A stretch of 64,000 bases of DNA from Chitinophaga polysaccharea (GCF_902150045.1 NZ_CABFVU010000004.1:186001-250000); one strand, 5' to 3'. Shown: positions 24,487 through 33,869, numbered from the stretch's first letter. Translations and numbers: made by a program. Notes: generated from the letters alone by a model not told the origin.

Positions 24487-26868
24487 TTAAAACTTGAAGT
24501 TATATGTGATACCGGGAATGATGGAACCTATGATAGACAAACGTACCGCTTCCCGCTTGGTTGGATCGTCGTCATTTTGTTTAAAGTAGATGGTGTAGGC
24601 ATTTCTGCGGGCATATACATTATACAGGGAGAATACCCACTCACCCTTCCAGCGTTTCAGCTGTTTGCCTTTCAGCGTCACAGACAGGTCAAGCCTGTGG
24701 TAAGCCGGCAGGCGGTAGTTGTTGCGTTTTTCGGTACTGTTATAAGGAATATCCCAATCCTGGAACTCCAGCCTGTTATCAGCGAAGGTGCCGGGTGTGC
24801 CGGAGGCAAATACCCAGTTGGCCGACAGGGAAGTGCGTTTTGTGAAGGTGTGCGTTAATACCAGGTTCAGGTTGTGGGTACGGTCGTAGCGGTTCAGGAA
24901 CCATTCATCCATACTGATGCCGGTGGTTTTTCTTTCGGTGCGGGACAAGGTATAGCTTATCCAGCCTGTAGTTTTACCGATATCTTTTTTCGCGTATAGT
25001 TCCAGTCCGTATGCGCGTCCCTGCGATGGCAGGAGATCTGCTTCGATCAAAGGATTCAGCTGCAGGTTGGCGTTATCGATGTAATCCAGCTGGTTGTCTG
25101 TTGTTTTATAAAATACTTCAGCCGACAGTTCGTAAGCGTCGTTCGGCGCATTGTAGAAGTAACCTGCGGTATACTGGTCAGACACCATCGGTTTGATATT
25201 GTTGGTGCTGGGTGTCCAGATATCCAGCGGAGTAGGGGATGCCGTATTGGAGAGCTGGTGCATGAACTGTGTGGTTCTGCTATAGGCCACTTTTACAGCA
25301 TGCTGATCTGTAAATGCGTAGCGTGCGCTCAGCCTGGGCTCGAAGTAGTAATAGCCTTTGATGAGATCGTTGGCGCCGTATTCTTTAGTGCCAATCAGTG
25401 TTTTGCGGATACCTGGTGTGGTATCGTTGAAGTAATAGGCAGTTCCTTTTCCTATAAACTGGTAAGCGGAGAAGCGGCCACCGTACTGGATACCAAATTT
25501 CTTTGTTGGTTTCCATTCATGATCCAGATATACGGCTGATTCCAGGGCATGCTGGTCCGGCAGTTCTTTTACATGCTTAAGGTCGCCTTCTGTGCTGGTA
25601 CCTGTACCGGGCTTAAAGGTATAATAGATGCCTTGTACGCCGAAGTGCAGGGTATTGGTGGAATTGATGTAATAGGTGAAAGATGGTTTCAGCCCATAGT
25701 TGATGATGTTGGAGGTCCAGTCGTACCCTTGTGCATCTTCATTGGCGCCTCTTTTGGAATCGTTGCTGAACTTCAGGCTGTAGTCGTACTTACTATAATA
25801 AGTAGTGAGGTTCAGGAACAGGCGGTTCGTGAAAACGTGGTTCCATCTTACAGTGGCGGTGCTGTTGCCCCAGTTCATGTTTATATCTTTCCCAAAACCG
25901 AAAACATCCCTGCCGAAGTATCCGCTAACAAATATGGAGTTGTTTTGATTGAATTTGTAATTGGCTTTGGCGGTGATGTCGTAGAAATTGAGCTTGGTAT
26001 CTTTCATATCTCCCTTAACAAAAGGTTTCATCAGCACGTCTATATAAGATCTTCTGGCAGCCACTATAAAGGAGGATTTATCTTTTACAAGCGGGCCTTC
26101 TACAGACAGGCGGCTGAAGATGTTACCAATACCGCCGTTTACGTTGAAGTCCTGGTTATTACCGTCTTTCATGCGGATATCCAGTACAGAAGAGGTTCTG
26201 CCGCCGTATTCAGCCGGGAACCCTCCTTTGATCAGGTTCAGGCTTTTAACGGCATCCGGATTGAAAACAGAGAAGAAGCCGAGCATGTGAGTAGAGTTGT
26301 ATACAGGAGCTTCATCCAGCAGGATAAGATTTTCATCGCTGTTACCTCCGCGTACGTTGAACCCCGAAGCGCCTTCACCCACGGTATTAACCCCTGGGAG
26401 GGTCTGGATCGCGCGGAGCACGTCTACCTCACCCATGAAGGTGGGCATCTTTTTCATTTGTTGTATGTCCAGCTTATTGATACTGGTATTCAGGGTATTG
26501 ACGGTCCTTTCCTGTTTCTGACCATTCACCGTAACGGTGTTCAGCTGGCTGCTGGTGGCTTCCATGCTAACATCCAGGGTGATATTCTTTTTCAGGTCAA
26601 CGGTGGTTTTATAGGTACCGTAGCCCATATAGGAGAACTGCAGTTCATGTTCTCCGGCCGGAAGCGTGAGGGAATAAAACCCGTACTGGTTACTTACAGT
26701 ACCCAGGCTGGTGCCGCTTTTGCCAATGGAGATGCCTACCAGGCTTTCTCCGTTCTTTTTGTCTTTTACATAGCCGCTTACGGTATATCGTTGCTGCTGT
26801 GCGTTAGTTGATTGTCCTGCCAGGATCATAAGGAGCAGTGACAGCAACATGGATGCCTTAGTTTTCAT
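24487..26868 (-). CDS. TonB-dependent outer-membrane receptor with carboxypeptidase-like N-terminal domain
   Basis: The product (793 aa from ATG 26868) has a signal peptide (MKTKASMLLSLLLMILAG, cut near NAQ), a carboxypeptidase-regulatory-like domain (about 27-105), a TonB plug (about 120-225, with VLRAIQTLPGVNTVGEGASGFNVRGG and LDEAPVYNSTHMLGFFSVFNPDAVKS) and a 22-strand-type barrel ending in ITYNFKF. ATG 26868 is preferred over the in-frame codon at 26934 because the signal peptide begins there. It forms a two-gene operon with the DUF4249 lipoprotein. On the minus strand TATTTTTG about 60 bases upstream is a possible -7 box. Confidence 0.93.
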   Translation of the reverse strand: MKTKASMLLSLLLMILAGQSTNAQQQRYTVSGYVKDKKNGESLVGISIGKSGTSLGTVSNQYGFYSLTLPAGEHELQFSYMGYGTYKTTVDLKKNITLDVSMEATSSQLNTVTVNGQKQERTVNTLNTSINKLDIQQMKKMPTFMGEVDVLRAIQTLPGVNTVGEGASGFNVRGGNSDENLILLDEAPVYNSTHMLGFFSVFNPDAVKSLNLIKGGFPAEYGGRTSSVLDIRMKDGNNQDFNVNGGIGNIFSRLSVEGPLVKDKSSFIVAARRSYIDVLMKPFVKGDMKDTKLNFYDITAKANYKFNQNNSIFVSGYFGRDVFGFGKDINMNWGNSTATVRWNHVFTNRLFLNLTTYYSKYDYSLKFSNDSKRGANEDAQGYDWTSNIINYGLKPSFTYYINSTNTLHFGVQGIYYTFKPGTGTSTEGDLKHVKELPDQHALESAVYLDHEWKPTKKFGIQYGGRFSAYQFIGKGTAYYFNDTTPGIRKTLIGTKEYGANDLIKGYYYFEPRLSARYAFTDQHAVKVAYSRTTQFMHQLSNTASPTPLDIWTPSTNNIKPMVSDQYTAGYFYNAPNDAYELSAEVFYKTTDNQLDYIDNANLQLNPLIEADLLPSQGRAYGLELYAKKDIGKTTGWISYTLSRTERKTTGISMDEWFLNRYDRTHNLNLVLTHTFTKRTSLSANWVFASGTPGTFADNRLEFQDWDIPYNSTEKRNNYRLPAYHRLDLSVTLKGKQLKRWKGEWVFSLYNVYARRNAYTIYFKQNDDDPTKREAVRLSIIGSIIPGITYNFKF

Positions 26869-27001
26869 AAAAGTCGGGTACAGTTTTATAGAATGTCTAT
26901 TGCGTTTTTGTAGCATGCATATAAGACGCCGCAAAAATATATTACCCCTACGGGGATAAATTATTTTTTTGCATCATAAATGTGTTATAACATGCTTAAA
27001 C

Positions 27002-27032
27002 AAAAAAAGGAAGGCTGAATGCCTTCCTTTTT
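27002..27032 (-). terminator. Terminator of the small ferredoxin-fold-like gene
   Basis: AAAAAGGAAGGC-TGAAT-GCCTTCCTTTTT is a perfect 12-bp stem that ends in a T tract on the minus strand. Confidence 0.9.
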
Positions 27033-27050
27033 AATAAATACGGAGCCCTC

Positions 27051-27263
27051 TTAGTCCAGGATGGCACAGTTAAACCCAAGCCGGGTTACAAAATCTATAA
27101 TAGTTTGTTCTGCTAATGATTGAGGGCTTACAATACGTAATACTTTGTCACAGTCCTCCAGGTCCACGCTACAGGCATTTACAGTAAATTGTGCTGAAAT
27201 GGCGCTGATGACATTGTTTCTATCCTGAACAGTTGTAATATTGGTACGGAATATTCCCAACAT
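27051..27263 (-). CDS. Small protein resembling an HMA (metal-chaperone) fold without CxxC
   Basis: The 70-residue protein has the beta-alpha-beta rhythm of heavy-metal-associated domains (GIFRTNITTVQDRNNVISAISAQFTVNACSVDLEDCDKVLRIVS...IIDFVTRLGFNCAIL) but no CxxC metal motif; its three Cys are scattered. Similar small proteins occur in Bacteroidota as ferredoxin-fold regulators or chaperones. It is transcribed divergently from an AraC regulator with 109 bases between, so the two are probably a functional pair. It is a real gene: a clean terminator follows and the start is an ATG. Confidence 0.6.
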   Translation of the reverse strand: MLGIFRTNITTVQDRNNVISAISAQFTVNACSVDLEDCDKVLRIVSPQSLAEQTIIDFVTRLGFNCAILD

Positions 27264-27330
27264 AGATGATAATTTTTTGAGTATTCGGAATATTTTTATG
27301 CAAATTTGCTGCTGTTATCCCATATAACTG

Positions 27331-27367
27331 TTACACGAGACGGATTATCAATTACACGAAACGGATT
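27331..27367 (+). promoter_or_regulatory. Direct repeats spaced 21 bp, likely AraC-type operator
   Basis: TTACACGAGACGGATT at 27331-27346 and TTACACGAAACGGATT at 27352-27367 differ at one base and start exactly 21 bp apart, two helical turns. Tandem sites with this spacing are characteristic of AraC-family binding. They end 5 bases before the start codon of the AraC gene and lie in the divergent region shared with the HMA-like gene. Confidence 0.6.
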
Positions 27368-27372
27368 TTTTT

Positions 27373-28371
27373 ATGGGCGTAGTTATTACTGATGATGCCA
27401 ACCAGGTATTGCTTTCGGAGGAATTTCCTTCTGATTACCATAAGATCCGTTCCAGGGGGATGATTGAAGAAACCCAGGAACTGCACAAGGATTTTGGCTC
27501 CGCAACGGTGCACGAATATAATTTCGAAGGCACCAGTATTGCCTGTTGTAAGGCGGAAGTGTACGAGAATATCAATGTTTTTGCGGAATACCTGGAGCCC
27601 CGTGTAATGATGCTGTTCATGGAGCAGGGAGATATTACCACGTCGCTGGGGGGCATTTCAGACAAGTTCAGGTTTTCCACACAGGAACATAATCTTATGT
27701 TTAGTCCTGCGCAATCGGAGAATGTGGCGGTAAAGAAACAGCGCGACATTCTTTTTTTCGGTATGAGCTTTACCACTTCCAGGTTCCTGGAGCTGGCGGA
27801 GAATAACGGGAGGGTGCTGGACGGACTTGCCAATAATGTGGCAGGTAACAAATCCGTTACGCTGACAGAGAAATATAATCCCCGGATCACCCCGCGTATG
27901 CGGATAGTGATGGAAGAGGTGCGCCAGTGCAAATTCCAGGGAGGGTTGAAGAAGCTTTTTTTACAATCGAAGGCCATAGAATTGCTGGCGCTGCAATGTG
28001 AACAGATAGAAACGGTGCAGGCAGCCGGTACACCTTTGCGAAATAAGATCACACCGCAGGATGTGGAAAAGTTGCATTACGCCAGGGACCTGATGCTGCA
28101 GCATATACAGCGGCCGTTGAGCCTGGAGGAATTGTCGCGTAAAGCAGGATTGAATGAATTTAAACTGAAATCGGGCTTTAAGGCCATTTTTGATACTACG
28201 GTATTTGGTTATTTAAATGATCATCGCCTGGAACTGGCCAGGAAACTGATTGTTGACGGGGATTTGCCTATGTCGCTTATTGCAGAGCAGGCGGGATATT
28301 CCTCTCCACAGCATTTCTGTACTGCTTTCCGTAAGAAATTCGGAGTAAGCCCCGGGAAAGTAAGGGGTTAG
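27373..28371 (+). CDS. AraC-family transcriptional regulator
   Basis: The 332-residue protein has an N-terminal ligand or dimer domain and a C-terminal AraC DNA-binding domain (about 235-332) with both helix-turn-helices: LSLEELSRKAGLNEFKLKSGFKAIF and PMSLIAEQAGYSSPQHFCTAFRKKFGVSPGKVR. The general layout is like PchR-type regulators. The ATG is preceded by TTTTTT and the direct repeats, which suggests autoregulation. It is divergent from the HMA-like gene, its most likely target. Confidence 0.93.
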   Translation: MGVVITDDANQVLLSEEFPSDYHKIRSRGMIEETQELHKDFGSATVHEYNFEGTSIACCKAEVYENINVFAEYLEPRVMMLFMEQGDITTSLGGISDKFRFSTQEHNLMFSPAQSENVAVKKQRDILFFGMSFTTSRFLELAENNGRVLDGLANNVAGNKSVTLTEKYNPRITPRMRIVMEEVRQCKFQGGLKKLFLQSKAIELLALQCEQIETVQAAGTPLRNKITPQDVEKLHYARDLMLQHIQRPLSLEELSRKAGLNEFKLKSGFKAIFDTTVFGYLNDHRLELARKLIVDGDLPMSLIAEQAGYSSPQHFCTAFRKKFGVSPGKVRG

Positions 28372-28375
28372 AAAG

Positions 28376-28406
28376 AAAAGGAGCAACCTCTGTTGCTCCT
28401 TTTTTA
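28376..28406. terminator. Bidirectional terminator
   Basis: AAAAGGAGCAAC-CTCT-GTTGCTCCTTTT, a perfect 12-bp stem with A and T tracts on the two sides, lies between the AraC gene (+) and the NAD(P)H-binding gene (-). Confidence 0.92.
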
Positions 28407-28416
28407 TCTTATCTTG

Positions 28417-29046
28417 TTAATAAGCCAAAGTAAAGCGTTGTTTGATATGCGCTGGTTGTTCCAGTTCATCCACTAAGGCAACTGCGTAATCCGCGGAAGA
28501 AATTTTACTCTCTCCTTTATCATTGAATACTACCTGGTCTTTGCCCAACCGGAACTTACCGGTACGTTCCCCTGGTTCAGTCATCATAGCAGGACTTATT
28601 ACGGTCCAGTCGAGGTCGGTAGACTGTTTGATCACATGAAATGCATCGCGGGTGGCGGAAGCGCCGCCTTTCCATTCTGCAGGGAATTCGGGGGTATCCA
28701 GTAATTGCACACCAGGAGCTATTTCCAGGCTACCGGCTCCGCTTACTGCGATAAGTCTTTTGATGCCGGCCTTTTTGGTGGCATTAATAATAGCATTAAT
28801 GGCCTTTACATAGGTAGCGGAATCGTGAGCGCTGTAGGAGCTGATCACTGCTTCATTCCCCGCCAGCAGCGGGGTTAATTCCCCTTCGTTGGTAACATCT
28901 CCTTTTTTAACTGTCAGGTGTGGATTGGTAACCGTTATCTTTTCAGGGTGGCGAACAATAGCGGTGACTTCATGTCCCCGGCTCAGTGCTTCATTTAAAA
29001 TGGCTGAGCCTATAAATCCGGATGCTCCGATGATGGCAACTTTCAT
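28417..29046 (-). CDS. NAD(P)H-binding atypical short-chain dehydrogenase, YwnB-like
   Basis: The 209-residue protein has a Rossmann nucleotide-binding start, VAIIGASGFIGSAILNEAL (GxxGxxG), then VRHPEKI, GDVTNE and AVISSYSAH, like the NmrA/YwnB group of atypical short-chain dehydrogenases. The substrate is unknown; such proteins act in cytoplasmic redox or quinone handling. In Bacillus subtilis the homologue ywnB sits beside an Rrf2-type regulator, ywnA. Here a dyad identical in design to that before the window's own Rrf2 gene overlaps this gene's promoter, which supports control by that regulator. Confidence 0.88.
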   Translation of the reverse strand: MKVAIIGASGFIGSAILNEALSRGHEVTAIVRHPEKITVTNPHLTVKKGDVTNEGELTPLLAGNEAVISSYSAHDSATYVKAINAIINATKKAGIKRLIAVSGAGSLEIAPGVQLLDTPEFPAEWKGGASATRDAFHVIKQSTDLDWTVISPAMMTEPGERTGKFRLGKDQVVFNDKGESKISSADYAVALVDELEQPAHIKQRFTLAY

Positions 29047-29160
29047 GTTTTTAATTTTTGTAGTGAATAATAATACAACCTGCCTGTGCTGATTGTTTAA
29101 TTGTTTAATTGTTATAAAAAATATTACAGTTATGAAGATAAAAAATACAGATCTCTTTAT

Positions 29161-29214
29161 CTGTAATAAAAATAATTACAGTACAAAGATAGGGAAGATA
29201 TTTTAATTACCAAA
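29161..29214 (-). promoter_or_regulatory. Promoter and probable Rrf2 operator of the NAD(P)H-binding gene
   Basis: On the minus strand, TTTG (29214-29211), exactly 19 bases, then TATCTTTG (29191-29184) form a consensus promoter. TA and the dyad CTGTAAT-N7-ATTACAG (29181-29161) follow directly, covering the expected start site. A second dyad TACAGAT-CTCTTT-ATCTGTA overlaps it at 29146-29165. The same -7/TA/dyad order occurs at 58770-58800 before the Rrf2 gene. Confidence 0.75.
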
Positions 29215-29246
29215 CCGAAAAATAAAATTCGTATTGATTAAAAAAT

Positions 29247-29287
29247 TTAGGGGAGATATAAGCCTCACTCGCTTACATCTCCCCTAA
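29247..29287 (-). terminator. Terminator of the pyrophosphatase gene
   Basis: A 17-bp stem with one mismatch (29247-29263 with 29271-29287) around a 7-base loop is followed on the minus strand by a T tract. Confidence 0.88.
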
Positions 29288-29328
29288 GTTTTTTGATCAT
29301 CAAAATCCTGAAAAAAATAAAATCCGCA

Positions 29329-31542
29329 CTACTTCTTTTCCACCAGGTAGGCTGTTGCCTTACCGGTTACTGTTTTAGCAGCAGGTTGCACGGTTTCTGT
29401 TTTGACAGTAGGCGGCACCAGTGGTTGTTTGGTATGGAACATTTCAGCCAGGGTAGGCGCAATTACCAGCGACACGATAGACATCAATTTAATGAGGATG
29501 TTCATGCTGGGGCCGGAGGTATCTTTAAACGGATCTCCAACGGTATCGCCGGTTACAGATGCTTTATGTGGCTCAGATTTCTTGTAGTAGGTTTCACCGT
29601 TGATTTCAACGCCTTTCTCAAAAGACTTTTTCGCGTTATCCCAGGCGCCACCGGCGTTGTTCTGGAAAATTCCCATCAGTACACCGCTGACAGTAGCACC
29701 AGCCAGGAAACCACCTAACACTTCCGGACCAGCCAGGAAGCCCACCAGTAAAGGGGAAATCAGTGCAATAGCACCAGGCAGCATCATTTCACGGATAGAT
29801 GCCTTGGTGGAAATGGCCACACATTTATCATACTCCGGTTTGCCGGTACCTTCCATAATGCCGGGTATCTCGCGGAACTGCCGGCGTACTTCTTCCACCA
29901 TAGCCATGGCTGCACGGCCTACTGCTGCAATAGCAAGGGAGGAGAAAATGAAGGGGATCATACCACCTACAAACAAACCTGCAAGAACATTCGCTTTATA
30001 GATATCGATACCCTGGATCCCTGCTACACCTACAAAGGCGGCAAACAGCGCCAGTGCGGTTAATGCTGCAGAGGCAATGGCAAAACCCTTACCTGTAGCG
30101 GCGGTGGTGTTGCCTACTGCATCGAGGATATCTGTTTTTTCCCTTACTTCCTTAGGCAGTTCACTCATTTCGGCAATACCACCGGCATTATCCGCAATAG
30201 GGCCAAAGGCGTCGATAGCCAGCTGCATGGCCGTAGTGGCCATCATACCGGCTGCCGCAATGGCTACGCCATATAACCCCGCCAGGGAAAAGGAACCGGC
30301 AATACCGGCTGCCAGCACCAGGATAGGCAGGGTAGTGGATTCCATACCTACAGACAAGCCGCCAATGATATTGGTAGCGGCGCCGGTAGCAGATTGGCGG
30401 ATGATTGATTTTACCGGGCGCTTACCCATTGCAGTATAATACTCCGTAATGATACTGATCAGCGTACCTACCGCCAAACCTACCATGATGGCGCCAAATA
30501 CCTGCCCACGGGTAAATTCATGACCACGCAGGGTCATAGTGCTTTCCGGCAGGATCCAGTTTACCAGGAAGTAGGAAACAACCGCGGTTAATATGATAGA
30601 GCCCCAGTTGCCCATGTTCAGCGCTTTTTGCACTACGCCGGTATTCAAACCTGCGTCTTCACTGATGCGAACAAAGAAGGTACCTATAATAGAGAAGATA
30701 ATACCTGCACCAGCAATGATCATTGGCAGCAGGATAGGAGCAATACCTCCGAAAGCATCCTGCGATACAGTTTCAGAGCCCAGCACCATCGTGGCCAGTA
30801 CTGTAGCTACATAAGAACCGAACAGATCAGCGCCCATACCGGCAACGTCGCCTACGTTATCGCCCACATTGTCTGCAATGGTGGCCGGGTTCCGCGGATC
30901 ATCTTCCGGGATGCCGGCTTCCACTTTACCTACCAGGTCGGCGCCCACATCGGCGGCCTTAGTGTAAATACCGCCACCCACACGGGCAAACAGGGCAATA
31001 CTTTCCGCGCCTAACGAAAAACCAGTGAGCACCTCGATGGTCTTGATCATTTCAGCAGTATTGGCTTCCGCCCCGAAATATGATTTCAGTATAATAAATA
31101 AGGAACCCAGTCCGAGAACAGCCAAACCGGCAACGCCCATTCCCATTACAGAACCGCCGGTAAATGATACCTGCAGGGCTTTGGCCAGGCTGGTACGCGC
31201 TGCATGCGCGGTACGCACATTGGCTTTGGTAGCTATCCGCATGCCTATAAAGCCTGCAGTGGCTGAAAAAACCGCTCCGATAATAAAAGCCAGTGCAATA
31301 GACCAGTGGGAGTTGGCATGCGTGGCGCCCATGTATCCAAGCAACAGGGCAGCAATAATCACAAAGTAAATAAGGACTTTATACTCAGCCTTCAGAAATG
31401 CCATAGCGCCTTCAGCAATATGCTGGGCTATCTCTTTCATCTTGTCGTTACCTGCATCCTGGCGCGATACCCAGGAGCTTTTAACAGCCGTAAACAGTAA
31501 AGCCAATAATCCAAAACATGGAACGAGGTAAACTATATTCAT
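29329..31542 (-). CDS. hppA: K+-stimulated membrane pyrophosphatase (H+ or Na+ pump)
   Basis: The 737-residue protein has about 16 membrane segments and the M-PPase active-site block DVGADLVGKVEAGIPEDDPRNPATIADNVGDNVGD (two adjacent windows in one motif, about 195-230). It couples pyrophosphate hydrolysis to ion export across the inner membrane. The K+-dependence determinant is Ala in NTTAATGKGFAI, not Lys, which marks the K+-stimulated class; whether it pumps Na+ or H+ cannot be settled by eye. It is monocistronic with a strong terminator. Confidence 0.96.
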   Translation of the reverse strand: MNIVYLVPCFGLLALLFTAVKSSWVSRQDAGNDKMKEIAQHIAEGAMAFLKAEYKVLIYFVIIAALLLGYMGATHANSHWSIALAFIIGAVFSATAGFIGMRIATKANVRTAHAARTSLAKALQVSFTGGSVMGMGVAGLAVLGLGSLFIILKSYFGAEANTAEMIKTIEVLTGFSLGAESIALFARVGGGIYTKAADVGADLVGKVEAGIPEDDPRNPATIADNVGDNVGDVAGMGADLFGSYVATVLATMVLGSETVSQDAFGGIAPILLPMIIAGAGIIFSIIGTFFVRISEDAGLNTGVVQKALNMGNWGSIILTAVVSYFLVNWILPESTMTLRGHEFTRGQVFGAIMVGLAVGTLISIITEYYTAMGKRPVKSIIRQSATGAATNIIGGLSVGMESTTLPILVLAAGIAGSFSLAGLYGVAIAAAGMMATTAMQLAIDAFGPIADNAGGIAEMSELPKEVREKTDILDAVGNTTAATGKGFAIASAALTALALFAAFVGVAGIQGIDIYKANVLAGLFVGGMIPFIFSSLAIAAVGRAAMAMVEEVRRQFREIPGIMEGTGKPEYDKCVAISTKASIREMMLPGAIALISPLLVGFLAGPEVLGGFLAGATVSGVLMGIFQNNAGGAWDNAKKSFEKGVEINGETYYKKSEPHKASVTGDTVGDPFKDTSGPSMNILIKLMSIVSLVIAPTLAEMFHTKQPLVPPTVKTETVQPAAKTVTGKATAYLVEKK

Positions 31543-31723
31543 GTAAGCGAAATTTATAAATACGTGGTTGACAAAAACGTTTAGTAATTAAAAAATAATA
31601 GGATTCCAAAAAAAAATATTCAAATGAATATAAAACATAAATTATTAATTGCGTACGCGGTAAATAAAATTATTGTACACATGAGCCATGAGTAAGTATT
31701 TCGGCCGAAAAAAAATATAGTGC

Positions 31724-33241
31724 TCAGATCCCTTCCCGGAAGGCTTTGCCCAGTAAGGTAATGATATCTGATGCCGTCATGGCTTCCTGCGACAGCTCCG
31801 TTGCTGCCAGGTCGCCGGCATAGCCATGCAGCCACACACCCAGCAGCATGGCGGCTTTTGGGGTATAACCCTGTGCCAGCAAACCGGTCAGGATGCCGGT
31901 AAGCACATCCCCGCTGCCACCGGTGGCCATACCAGGATTGCCAGTATGGTTAAAATAAACCGCCCCGTCGGGGCAGGCAATGGCAGTGTACCGTCCTTTT
32001 AATAAAATGTACAGTTGCAGTTCCACAGCTTTGGCTGATAATAATTCCAGCCGCGCTACATCGTTGGTAGTTTTACCAAATAACCGCTCAAATTCCTTCG
32101 GATGGGGCGTGAGCATCGATCCTTTTGGCACCTTGTATAACAGGTATGGATATACGGAAAGCAGGTTAAGAGCGTCAGCATCTATCACCATAGGGCCTTG
32201 CCAGGCATCCATCAGCATTTCCATTGATCTGGCAGTTCCTGGTTGCCTGTCTATACCAGGGCCTATACCTATGGCCTTATAACCGGCAGTGCTTACTCCT
32301 TTGTGAAAATGGGTGCTGTAATGCGGATCCTCGTCGGTGATGCACATGGCAGCTGGCTCGCTGATCTGCATGATCTGGGTGCCACACTGCGGCACATGAC
32401 AGGTAAGCAGGCCCACTCCCGCACGCAAACAGGCGCGTGCGCTCAATACCGCTGCACCCATTTTACCATAGCTGCCGGCTATCAGCAATGCATGGCCATA
32501 GGTGCCCTTGTGGGCGAAAGGCTCACGGGGTTTGTAAATAGTGCGTATTATTTCCCGGTCGGTCAGGAGATATCGTACCGGCGTTTGCGTTATATAACCG
32601 GGATGCAGCCCTATAGGCAGTATATGCACTTCTCCCGTGCAGGAGGCATTTTCCGGTAACAGGAAGGCCAGCTTATAAAATTCAAAGCTTAATGTAGTAT
32701 GCGCCTGTATAACGGGGTTATGCACGCTGCTTTCATCGGCCATGAGGCCGGAAGGCATGTCTACGGCTATAATGGGATGCTTATGCCGTTGTTCATTTAT
32801 GCGGTGAATGATACCCGCTATCCAGCCGTCTACCGGCCGGCTCATACCGGTACCAAAAATGGCATCTATTATGATGGCATTGGGAGGTAATTCAGGGAAG
32901 TCGGATGCATCACCGATGCTATAAATTCCGGTGGGATAAAGTTGTTGCAGTGCATGGAGCTGATGTTCATGATCAGGGCTGGCTTTGCTGCTGTGCTGCA
33001 ATATGCAGGTGTGTACTTCGTAACCATGCCCGAGCATTAAACGGGCAATCACTAATCCATCTCCCCCGTTATTTCCTTTCCCGCAAAAAATATAAACAGG
33101 ATGTGCAGGAGAATAATGATCTTCCAGCCAGGCTGCACAGGCACCGGCGGCCCGTTCCATGAGGCCGGTACTGCTAACCGGTTCATGAGCGATAGTAAAG
33201 GCGTCGGCCTCCCTGATCTGTGCAGCGGAGAAGATTTTCAT
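31724..33241 (-). CDS. nnr: Bifunctional NAD(P)H-hydrate epimerase / ADP-dependent dehydratase
   Basis: The 505-residue protein fuses an N-terminal YjeF epimerase domain (about 1-215; FCGKGNNGGDGLVIAR is the signature) with a C-terminal ribokinase-fold dehydratase domain (about 225-505; GSYGKMGAAVLSARACLRAGVG, LTPHPKEFERL and GNPGMATGGSGDVLTG). It repairs hydrated NADH and NADPH in the cytoplasm. Length and order of domains are standard. The nearest genes are not related in function. Confidence 0.96.
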   Translation of the reverse strand: MKIFSAAQIREADAFTIAHEPVSSTGLMERAAGACAAWLEDHYSPAHPVYIFCGKGNNGGDGLVIARLMLGHGYEVHTCILQHSSKASPDHEHQLHALQQLYPTGIYSIGDASDFPELPPNAIIIDAIFGTGMSRPVDGWIAGIIHRINEQRHKHPIIAVDMPSGLMADESSVHNPVIQAHTTLSFEFYKLAFLLPENASCTGEVHILPIGLHPGYITQTPVRYLLTDREIIRTIYKPREPFAHKGTYGHALLIAGSYGKMGAAVLSARACLRAGVGLLTCHVPQCGTQIMQISEPAAMCITDEDPHYSTHFHKGVSTAGYKAIGIGPGIDRQPGTARSMEMLMDAWQGPMVIDADALNLLSVYPYLLYKVPKGSMLTPHPKEFERLFGKTTNDVARLELLSAKAVELQLYILLKGRYTAIACPDGAVYFNHTGNPGMATGGSGDVLTGILTGLLAQGYTPKAAMLLGVWLHGYAGDLAATELSQEAMTASDIITLLGKAFREGI

Positions 33242-33283
33242 ATCCGTTGGTTGAACACTAAAAATACTTCAAAATAGGGAACA

Positions 33284-33319
33284 TAAAAAAACGGACCATG
33301 CTTGCCTCATGATCCGTTT
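33284..33319 (-). terminator. Terminator of the secreted barrel-protein gene
   Basis: AAACGGACCATG pairs with CATGATCCGTTT (one mismatch) around CTTGCCT; on the minus strand a T tract follows. Confidence 0.85.
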
Positions 33320-33341
33320 GTAATGAAGTGGTCGCCGGGGA

Positions 33342-33869
33342 TTAAAAAGTATATCTGGCAGACACACCGCCGATCTCCTCACCAAGATAGTTGGTGGGTC
33401 CAACAAACTGTACGTAAGGTTTCAGATCGGCACTGATATTTAAAGGAATTTTCTTGAAAGTGTATTCGATACCAATGATACCGTCCAGGCCCGGAGATAC
33501 ATATGTGCCCTTGCCTTTGTCGATATAACGGTCCCAATCGTAATCGCGGCGGTCGTAGAAGCCTACGTGCGCGCCACCACCTGCATACATATTCAATTCA
33601 GGTACGCCAATATTCCAGTTGTATTCATACAATGCAGTGAAAGTAACGTTTGTTTTATGAGAGTGGTTGGTAGTTACCAATCCTTCAATAGCATGAGGCC
33701 CCTGGATAAAATGTTTGATGGTAAAGCCCACCACCCATGGATTCAGGCGAACACCCAATGCAGTTTCGTAATTGGAAGGATCGCTGCTCTGGTAACTTTT
33801 TTTCTTCTGCGCGTTTGCCTGGACTGCGACGATAGCAATAAGGCTGAAAAGTAACACGACTTTTTTCAT
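33342..33869 (-). CDS. Small outer-membrane beta-barrel-like protein
   Basis: The 175-residue protein has a signal peptide (cut after NANAQ, about residue 20) and alternating amphipathic strands (ALGVRLNPWVVGFTIKHF, AIEGLVTTN, TALYEYNWNI, LNMYAGGGAHVGFYD, GTYVSPGLDGIIGIEYTF, ending VSARYTF), the pattern of an 8-stranded outer-membrane barrel like the OmpA-barrel or PorT-like groups. No specific family is recognised. It is a single gene with its own terminator. Confidence 0.65.
   Translation of the reverse strand: MKKVVLLFSLIAIVAVQANAQKKKSYQSSDPSNYETALGVRLNPWVVGFTIKHFIQGPHAIEGLVTTNHSHKTNVTFTALYEYNWNIGVPELNMYAGGGAHVGFYDRRDYDWDRYIDKGKGTYVSPGLDGIIGIEYTFKKIPLNISADLKPYVQFVGPTNYLGEEIGGVSARYTF

Noticed and set aside
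25549..26811. 420-codon open frame on the plus strand
   Set aside because: It lies fully antisense to the TonB receptor gene, which has clear domains. Its residues show no family motif. It is a shadow frame.
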